Assembly (NCBI RefSeq): GCF_005845035.1
Contig: NZ_SPFO01000003.1
Coordinates: 127,888-173,470 of the forward strand
Reading direction: 5' to 3'
Source: Collinsella aerofaciens
Lineage (GTDB): Bacteria > Actinomycetota > Coriobacteriia > Coriobacteriales > Coriobacteriaceae
DNA length: 45,583 nucleotides
Shown: positions 40,123 to 45,583 of the stretch, piece by piece
Layout of the letters: each line of letters begins with the position of its first letter
Position numbering within the stretch: position 1 is the stretch's first letter
Made by a program: the position numbers and the translations under genes
Notes under the pieces: generated by a model
Told to the model about the DNA's origin: nothing
Database searches by the model: none
The model's input: only the letters and a program-made list of their open reading frames with translations

Positions 40123-41763
40123 ATGATCGAAATCACCCAAGTCAACGCGTCGCTCGATGAAGCCGGCGATGAAAATGCCTGCCTCATTGTTGGCAAGCGA
40201 GTCGCCAAGCGCGTCCTACGTTGCAAGGACTCCGAGATCAAGTCCATCGAGCTCCACCGCAAGTCAATTGACGCTCGCAAAAAACGAGACGTCCATTTTA
40301 TCCTGAGCTTTCGTGTTGAGCTGACTAGTCCCCACCTCGAGCGAGAAGCGGTCGACAGCGTTGCCGAGCGTGACCGCTCGCGCGTACGCGCGATAGAAGA
40401 CGATGAGCCTTCATTCCCCTCCCCCGTCTCCGACGCACCTCAAGAACGCCCCGTCGTTGTCGGCGCCGGATGCGCCGGCCTTTTCGCTGCACTCACCCTT
40501 GCCGAAGCGGGTCTGAAGCCCTTGCTTATCGAGCGCGGCGACCCGGCATTTCGCCGCTCGCAGGCGATCGACCTCTTTCTAAAGGAGCGCATCCTCGACC
40601 CCGAGAGCAATATCCAGTTTGGTCTGGGCGGCGCGGGGACCTTCTCGGACGGCAAGCTCAATACGGGAACAAAAAATACCGCCCATCGCCTTATCCTCGA
40701 AACCTTCTTCGAGGCGGGTGCGCCCCGCGATATTCTGTGGGATGCCAAGCCGCACATTGGCTCCGACATCCTTCCCAAGGTTGTCACCGCTATATCCCAG
40801 CGCATCGAGCAGCTCGGAGGTGTCGTCCGTTATCGAACGAAGCTCGTCGACATTCGCATCGACGCGTCTGGCGCCATCACCGGTATTGATGTCCAATCGT
40901 CCCAAGACGCCGCTTACGAACCAATCGAGACAAAGCACCTCATCCTCGCCTGCGGGCATTCTGCTCGCGATATTTTTGAGCTCCTTAAGGACCACAACGT
41001 GGCCCTCGCACAAAAGACCTTTGCCATGGGCGTTCGCATCGAGCATCCGCAGCGCGACATCGACCGAGCCCAATATGGAGCCTTGGCGGGACATCCTGCC
41101 CTCGGAGCAGCCCCCTACAAGCTCGTCGCCCATCTTCCCAACGGCCGCAGCGTGTTCTCGTTTTGCATGTGCCCCGGCGGGCAGGTTGTCGCCGCCTCTT
41201 CCGAGCAGGGCCACCTGTGCGTCAACGGCGCCAGCCTCAATGCCCGCGACGGACGCAACGCAAACGCTGCCCTGCTCGTTAACGTCACGCCTGAGGACCT
41301 TCCCAACGATGACCCGCTCGCCGGCATCGAGCTCCAGCGCGCCTGCGAGGCGGCCGCCTATCGCCTAGGCGGTTCCAACTGGAACGCACCGGCACAACTC
41401 GTCGGAGATTTCCTCGCAGGACGCGTCAGCAAGGCGCCCGGAAAGATAAAGCCCACCTATCCGCTCGGTGTGACCTGGACGGCAATTGACGAAGCCCTAC
41501 CGCAGCATATCGTCGAGTCGCTCCGTCTGGGACTTCCCCTACTCGGAAAAAAGCTACGAGGCTACGACCGTCCCGATGCCGTTCTTACCGGCGTGGAGAC
41601 TCGTTCGAGCTCACCGGTCACTGTCACCCGAGACCGAACGTGCCATGCCGTGTCGACCCCGGGCCTCTACCCTTGTGGTGAGGGAGCTGGATATGCCGGC
41701 GGCATCATGAGCGCGGCCACCGACGGCATCCGTTGTGCTGAAGCCCTGATCGCAGACCTCTAA
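40123..41763 (+). CDS. FAD-dependent dehydrogenase (COG2509-like)
   Basis: A 546-residue flavoprotein. An N-terminal domain of about 100 residues without cofactor motifs (KRVLRCKDSEIKSIELHRKS, DVHFILSFRVEL) precedes the FAD domain with VVVGAGCAGLFAALTLAEAG, GLGGAGTFSDGKLNTGTKN and the C-terminal LYPCGEGAGYAGGIMSAATDG. This layout is typical of a conserved group of unknown substrate. AAGGAG lies about 7 nt before the ATG. It is the second flavoprotein after the Mrp gene, on the same strand and about 80 nt away. Function beyond a redox flavoenzyme is unknown. Confidence 0.9.
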   Translation: MIEITQVNASLDEAGDENACLIVGKRVAKRVLRCKDSEIKSIELHRKSIDARKKRDVHFILSFRVELTSPHLEREAVDSVAERDRSRVRAIEDDEPSFPSPVSDAPQERPVVVGAGCAGLFAALTLAEAGLKPLLIERGDPAFRRSQAIDLFLKERILDPESNIQFGLGGAGTFSDGKLNTGTKNTAHRLILETFFEAGAPRDILWDAKPHIGSDILPKVVTAISQRIEQLGGVVRYRTKLVDIRIDASGAITGIDVQSSQDAAYEPIETKHLILACGHSARDIFELLKDHNVALAQKTFAMGVRIEHPQRDIDRAQYGALAGHPALGAAPYKLVAHLPNGRSVFSFCMCPGGQVVAASSEQGHLCVNGASLNARDGRNANAALLVNVTPEDLPNDDPLAGIELQRACEAAAYRLGGSNWNAPAQLVGDFLAGRVSKAPGKIKPTYPLGVTWTAIDEALPQHIVESLRLGLPLLGKKLRGYDRPDAVLTGVETRSSSPVTVTRDRTCHAVSTPGLYPCGEGAGYAGGIMSAATDGIRCAEALIADL

Positions 41764-41791
41764 CGCACAAATTCCAGCGCGCAAAAGACAT

Positions 41792-41823
41792 AGGCCCCGA
41801 GCTCCACAGGGAACTCGGAGCCT
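41792..41823. terminator. Hairpin between convergent genes, probably a two-way terminator
   Basis: AGGCCCCGAG pairs with CTCGGAGCCT (one mismatch, G-U possible) around a 12-nt loop, in the 65-nt gap between the COG2509-like gene and the convergent uvrB. TTCGTTATTTCTT follows on the plus strand and ATGTCTTTTG on the minus strand. Confidence 0.65.
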
Positions 41824-41828
41824 GTTCG

Positions 41829-44069
41829 TTATTTCTTAAACCGTGCACCCTGGCGTTTTCTGCCCGATGCGAACGTGGAACCCTTGCGGGCCTGCGAGCG
41901 TAAGCGCTCGATCGCCTCGTCCTCAGACGCACCCTCGAGCATCGCCCGAATCTGAACGACAGCATCGCGCAGGCGCGCCGCCTCCTCAAAGTCCATAGCG
42001 GCAGAAGCGTTACGCATATCCTCTTCCATGGTTTCGACGATCCGCACAAGCTCGTCATGCGGCAGTTCTTCCAACTGCTCCGCAAGTGTCTGCTCGGGCG
42101 CCACCGTTTCCGGCACACCGCCCTCGCCCGACTCATCGGGCGTATAGAATGCGCCATGGCCAAGAGAGTCGCCCTTCGAGCGTCCCTTGGAGCCCACAGT
42201 TTTTTCGGCCTCGGCAATAAAACTTGAGATGTCGTTGATGGCCTTGCGCACTGTCTTGGGCACAATGCCATGTTCTTCGTTATATGCCATCTGAATCTCG
42301 CGACGGCGCTGCGTCTCCTCGATGGCCTCTTTCATCGAATCGGTCACAACGTCTGCATACATGATGACTTCGCCATCGGCGTTACGGGCCGCACGGCCAA
42401 TCGTCTGAATCAGCGAACGGCGGTTGCGCAAGAAGCCTTCCTTATCGGCATCGAGAATTGCCACCAGTGAGACCTCGGGAAGATCCAAGCCCTCGCGAAG
42501 CAGGTTGATGCCAACGAGAACATCGATCTTGCCCTCGCGCAGCGTTCGCAGGATCTCGACGCGGTCCATTGTCGCCGTATCAGAGTGCATGTAATTGACC
42601 TTAATGCCCGCGTCGAGCAGATGGTCGGTCAGGTCCTCGGCCATGCGCTTGGTCAACGTGGTCACCAGCACGCGCTCCTTGCGGGCAACGCGCTCGCGAA
42701 TCTCGTCCTCAAGATCGTCAATCTGGCCGCGAACTGGACGCACGTCAATCTTGGGGTCGAGAAGGCCGGTCGGACGAATAATCTGCTCCACGTCGTTTTG
42801 GCTCACCCGCAGCTCGTAGTCGCCCGGCGTGGCCGAAACATAGATAAACTGGGGTATCCTTGCTTCAAACTCATCGAAACGAAGCGGGCGGTTATCGAGC
42901 GCCGAGGGCAGGCGAAAACCATGTTCCACCAGCGTCACCTTACGCGAGCGGTCACCTTCGTGCATGCCGCGAATCTGCGGCACCGTCACATGGCTCTCAT
43001 CGATGATGCAGAGCATATCCTTGGGAAAGTAATCGATTAGGGTAAACGGCGGCTCACCCGGCTTGCGACCGTCCAGATGACGCGAGTAGTTCTCGATGCC
43101 GTTGCAAAAGCCCATCGTCTCGAGCATCTCAAGATCATAATCGGTACGCTGCTGCAGACGCTGCGCCTCGAGCAACTTGTCGGTCGCCTTGAGCTCCGCC
43201 ACGCGCTTCTCGCACTCTTCGCTGATCGATTTCAGAGCCGCCTTGACCTTCGGCTTCTCGGTCACGTAGTGCGATGCCGGCCATACGGGAATGGCCTCGT
43301 ACTCACGAAGCATCTCACCGGTGACCTCATCGATCTCGGCAATCAGCTCGACCTCGTCGCCAAAGAACTCAAACCGCAACGGATGCTCGGCATAAGGCGG
43401 ATACACGTCAACAACATCGCCGCGCACGCGGAACGTGCCACGCGCCAGGTCATAGTCATTGCGATCATATTGAATGTCGATAAGCGCATGGATAAAGTCA
43501 TCGCGCTCGAGCGGCACCTTCTTGTCGACGTTTGGAGCCAGACCCGCATAGTCCTCAGGAGAGCCAATGCCATAGATACATGAGACCGATGCGACAACGA
43601 TCACATCACGTCGAGAGAGCAGTGACGCGGTCGCCTGATGGCGCAGCATCTCGACCTCTTCGTTAACCGAGGAGTCTTTCTCGATATATGTATCGCTTTG
43701 CGGCACATACGCCTCGGGCTGATAGTAGTCGTAGTACGAGACGAAGTAGACCACAGCGTTATTGGGAAAGAACTCTTTGAGCTCGCTCGCAAGCTGAGCG
43801 GCGAGCGTTTTATTCGGAGCCATGACAAGGGTCGGCTTACCCAAGGCCTCAATGGTTTTGGCCATCGTAAAAGTCTTACCCGAACCAGTCACACCCAGCA
43901 AAACCTGATAGCGGTCTCCGTCCCTCACGCCCCGCACAAGTGACTCAATGGCCTTAGGCTGGGAACCAGCGGGCTCGTATGGAGACACGACCTTAAACGG
44001 CACATCAGCGCCCTCAACGCCAAAGCGCTTAAGTTCACCACCAACGCGTTCTACTTCAAATTCCGCCAT
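41829..44069 (-). CDS. uvrB: Excinuclease ABC subunit B
   Basis: A 746-residue DNA helicase-like repair protein. It has Walker A GVTGSGKT, the damage-binding beta-hairpin region [25 protein letters not shown] (from residue about 95), [16 protein letters not shown] and a C-terminal UVR motif ([20 protein letters not shown]). It is longer than the usual 660-700 residues because of an acidic/Gly linker before the UVR motif and a basic tail. The ATG at 44069 follows TAGGAG by about 5 nt. It is downstream of the transglycosylase gene with a 51-nt gap. It loads at damage with UvrA and recruits UvrC. Confidence 0.96.
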   Translation of the reverse strand: MAEFEVERVGGELKRFGVEGADVPFKVVSPYEPAGSQPKAIESLVRGVRDGDRYQVLLGVTGSGKTFTMAKTIEALGKPTLVMAPNKTLAAQLASELKEFFPNNAVVYFVSYYDYYQPEAYVPQSDTYIEKDSSVNEEVEMLRHQATASLLSRRDVIVVASVSCIYGIGSPEDYAGLAPNVDKKVPLERDDFIHALIDIQYDRNDYDLARGTFRVRGDVVDVYPPYAEHPLRFEFFGDEVELIAEIDEVTGEMLREYEAIPVWPASHYVTEKPKVKAALKSISEECEKRVAELKATDKLLEAQRLQQRTDYDLEMLETMGFCNGIENYSRHLDGRKPGEPPFTLIDYFPKDMLCIIDESHVTVPQIRGMHEGDRSRKVTLVEHGFRLPSALDNRPLRFDEFEARIPQFIYVSATPGDYELRVSQNDVEQIIRPTGLLDPKIDVRPVRGQIDDLEDEIRERVARKERVLVTTLTKRMAEDLTDHLLDAGIKVNYMHSDTATMDRVEILRTLREGKIDVLVGINLLREGLDLPEVSLVAILDADKEGFLRNRRSLIQTIGRAARNADGEVIMYADVVTDSMKEAIEETQRRREIQMAYNEEHGIVPKTVRKAINDISSFIAEAEKTVGSKGRSKGDSLGHGAFYTPDESGEGGVPETVAPEQTLAEQLEELPHDELVRIVETMEEDMRNASAAMDFEEAARLRDAVVQIRAMLEGASEDEAIERLRSQARKGSTFASGRKRQGARFKK

Positions 44070-44120
44070 GGATACTCCTAACTCATACATCTGCAGTATA
44101 CGCAGGCGGAAGGCATAGTC

Positions 44121-44702
44121 CTATACGAACCGATCGGGATAGATGGTCTTGTAGCGAGCCCAGGCATTATTGACACGAATCAGATACGCCTGCGTCTCGG
44201 GAAAGGTAATTGCATTATGAAGCGACGTACCCTGCTGCGCCCATCCGTCGACATTGCCCATGCCGGCGTTATAGGCGGCAATGGCACTGTCAGTCGACCC
44301 GTTAAAATACGCTAGAAGATACGAAAGATACGCACAGCCAAACTCGATATTCGTAGCCGGATCGTTAAGGTTGTCGGCCGAATACTCGCCACCGTCGACA
44401 AGGCCCTTGGCGATCATATCCTGGGCAGTCTCGGGCATCAGCTGCATCAATCCCTGAGCACCTTGATTCGACTCGGCCTCGGGATCCCAATTCGATTCCG
44501 ACTTAATGACAGCGCACACCAGATACGGATCCAGATTATGCGAAATACTGGATTGCTTTACATACGCCTCGTAGTCAATCGGATACAACGGCTTAAAGAA
44601 AGCGGCAGGAGCACACGAGTAAACGAATGAGATAAGGCCGAAGACAAAAACGGCAGCCAGCGGCATAAGGCGATACCACGCAAAGAAACGTGTCTTAGGC
44701 AT
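44121..44702 (-). CDS. Lytic transglycosylase (SLT domain)
   Basis: A 193-residue cell-wall enzyme with an N-terminal membrane segment (about residues 10-30, LMPLAAVFVFGLISFVYSC; the Cys could be a lipidation site but the lipobox is poor). The SLT domain shows the catalytic Glu in VIKSESNWDPEAES, GLMQLMPETA, NIEFGCAYLSYLL and AIAAYNAGMGNVDGW. It cleaves peptidoglycan glycan strands. The ATG at 44702 is chosen because AAGGAGG lies 6 nt upstream; an ATG at 44708 touches that site. The start overlaps coaE by 8 nt. Confidence 0.9.
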   Translation of the reverse strand: MPKTRFFAWYRLMPLAAVFVFGLISFVYSCAPAAFFKPLYPIDYEAYVKQSSISHNLDPYLVCAVIKSESNWDPEAESNQGAQGLMQLMPETAQDMIAKGLVDGGEYSADNLNDPATNIEFGCAYLSYLLAYFNGSTDSAIAAYNAGMGNVDGWAQQGTSLHNAITFPETQAYLIRVNNAWARYKTIYPDRFV

Positions 44703-45336
44703 CGGCATCCTCCTTATCCGCAGTGTCTATAAACCCATGGCATGCAAGCCATGAGTCAAGCTGCTCAAAGAGCGAATTATCACCTGAGGCATTATCAATC
44801 ACCGTTGTAGCGAGATTGCACAGCGCAGACTCATCGGGCTGACAAGCAGAACGGGCATCGAAATCAGATGGCTCCATGCCACGTTGAATAGCGCGCTCGC
44901 GACGAACTGACAAAGGGGCGCTGATGACCAAAATTTCATCAGCCAAGCCAAATGCATCCTCAAAACCAGTCGGAGCAGAAACCTCGACCACCGCAAAGCG
45001 ATAACGAGGAGATGAAACCGTACAACAAACCGGATCGAGAATCCTAAGCGAAAGCTGTTCAATGAGGACAGGATGCACAATGCCATTGAGCCGTGCGACC
45101 GAATCAGGAGAAGCAAAAGCTCGAGAAGCGAGGATGCCGCGGCGAATGCCGCCTTCCTCATCCAAAATGTCCCAACCGAATTCATCCGCGAGTGTATTGA
45201 CGATATCAGAGCCCGGCACATACAGCGATTTTGCAAGCTCATCCAGATCGATAAGCATAGCGCCACGAGATTCGAAATAGCGGCAGGCAGTCGACTTACC
45301 CGAAGCAATATTGCCCAAGACAAATACGGTAAACAT
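44695..45336 (-). CDS. coaE: Dephospho-CoA kinase
   Basis: A 213-residue enzyme for the last step of coenzyme A synthesis. It has the P-loop LGNIASGKSTACRYF, the substrate motif LIDLDELAKSLY, the LNGIVHPVL segment, and the lid region VRRERAIQRGM. The C-terminal part contains VIDNASGDNSLFEQLD, as in the family. The ATG at 45336 follows GGAGGG by about 5 nt. It is the first protein gene downstream of the rRNA operon terminator. A TTGAGT/GATAAT pair near 45375-45404 on the minus strand is a weak promoter candidate with a long 19-bp spacer. Confidence 0.92.
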   Translation of the reverse strand: MFTVFVLGNIASGKSTACRYFESRGAMLIDLDELAKSLYVPGSDIVNTLADEFGWDILDEEGGIRRGILASRAFASPDSVARLNGIVHPVLIEQLSLRILDPVCCTVSSPRYRFAVVEVSAPTGFEDAFGLADEILVISAPLSVRRERAIQRGMEPSDFDARSACQPDESALCNLATTVIDNASGDNSLFEQLDSWLACHGFIDTADKEDADA

Positions 45337-45462
45337 CAAGCCCTCCCTAACGCCAATGCGAGTAATTATCGCTCAAATACACTAGAAGGACTCAAAATAC
45401 AGCCAAACAGTAAGAGCGCATACGGGGGAAATAGGTCCCAAAGTACAACGTGTATACAACGC

Positions 45463-45492
45463 AAAAAAGGGGGAGGCCGCGAGGCCTCCCCC
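45463..45492 (-). terminator. Terminator of the rRNA operon
   Basis: The perfect 10-bp stem GGGGGAGGCC/GGCCTCCCCC with loop TCGC (minus strand) is followed by six T, about 35 nt after the 5S gene end. It is the strongest terminator in the window. The 45337-45462 stretch holds only a possible coaE promoter. Confidence 0.93.
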
Positions 45493-45526
45493 TTCTCAGT
45501 TCGATGACGGCTCGGTGCCGTCCACC

Positions 45527-45583
45527 GGTCAGCGGCGCCCTGGCCTCCCACGGGCTGACCCCGCAGTACTCTCGGCGCGATGG
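45527..45583 (-). rRNA. rrf: 5S rRNA, 3' part, cut by the window edge
   Basis: The minus strand reads CGCCGAGAGTACTGCGGGGT, then CCCGTGGGAGGCCAGGGCGCCG, which matches the conserved 3' third of 5S rRNA (the G-U-A-C-U-G-C loop E region and the GGGAG helix). The rest of the gene lies beyond the right edge. The exact 3' end (about 45527) is estimated by analogy with other Gram-positive 5S genes. Presumably 23S and 16S lie further right. Confidence 0.85.

Overview
The window looks like a chromosomal segment of a gut Coriobacteriia (Actinomycetota), most likely Collinsella or a close relative. The reasons are the fairly high G+C, a rapZ-whiA-gap-pgk-tpi-secG block of the actinobacterial type, Tat-type lipoprotein signals on both solute-binding proteins, and gut-type functions (sialic acid and peptide import, a BaiN-like flavoprotein). 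The genus is inference. Almost everything lies on the minus strand; only 35641-41763 is on the plus strand.

Layout from left to right: tRNA-Gly(GCC); a partner-switching pair (STAS-HATPase fusion and a PAS/GAF/PP2C phosphatase); tRNA-Leu(GAG); a gene-free stretch of about 0.6 kb packed with long palindromes; an oppABCDF peptide importer; secG; the glycolytic block gpmI-tpiA-pgk-gapA; whiA and rapZ; a sialic acid locus of about 10.4 kb (nanE, nanK, nanA, two CE7-type esterase paralogues, and an Opp/Sat-type ABC importer with a fused permease-ATPase); uvrC-murJ-ybaK; uvrA; then on the plus strand a lipoteichoic-acid-synthase-like protein, an Mrp ATPase and two flavoproteins; then on the minus strand uvrB, a lytic transglycosylase and coaE; and at the right edge the 3' end of a 5S rRNA gene with its terminator.

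The sialic acid genes read as one pathway. A lipoprotein captures the substrate, two permease domains and two ATPase domains import it, and a CE7 esterase may remove acetyl groups. NanA then cleaves Neu5Ac to ManNAc plus pyruvate, NanK phosphorylates ManNAc, and NanE epimerises it to GlcNAc-6-P. The locus sits between uvrC and rapZ, which are neighbours in many actinobacteria, and yvcK is missing between rapZ and whiA. This suggests an insertion into an old conserved block.

The observations most worth a second look are: the CE7 paralogue whose catalytic Ser codon reads Gly; a cloverleaf-like set of nested palindromes over the sialic acid promoter; several very long intergenic hairpins, one containing G-U pairs that point to an RNA role; a nearly identical palindrome-plus-minus-35 module upstream of both tRNA genes; the STAS-HATPase fusion; and a UvrC lacking one cluster cysteine. 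All start sites, promoters and hairpins were judged by eye; nothing was computed or searched.
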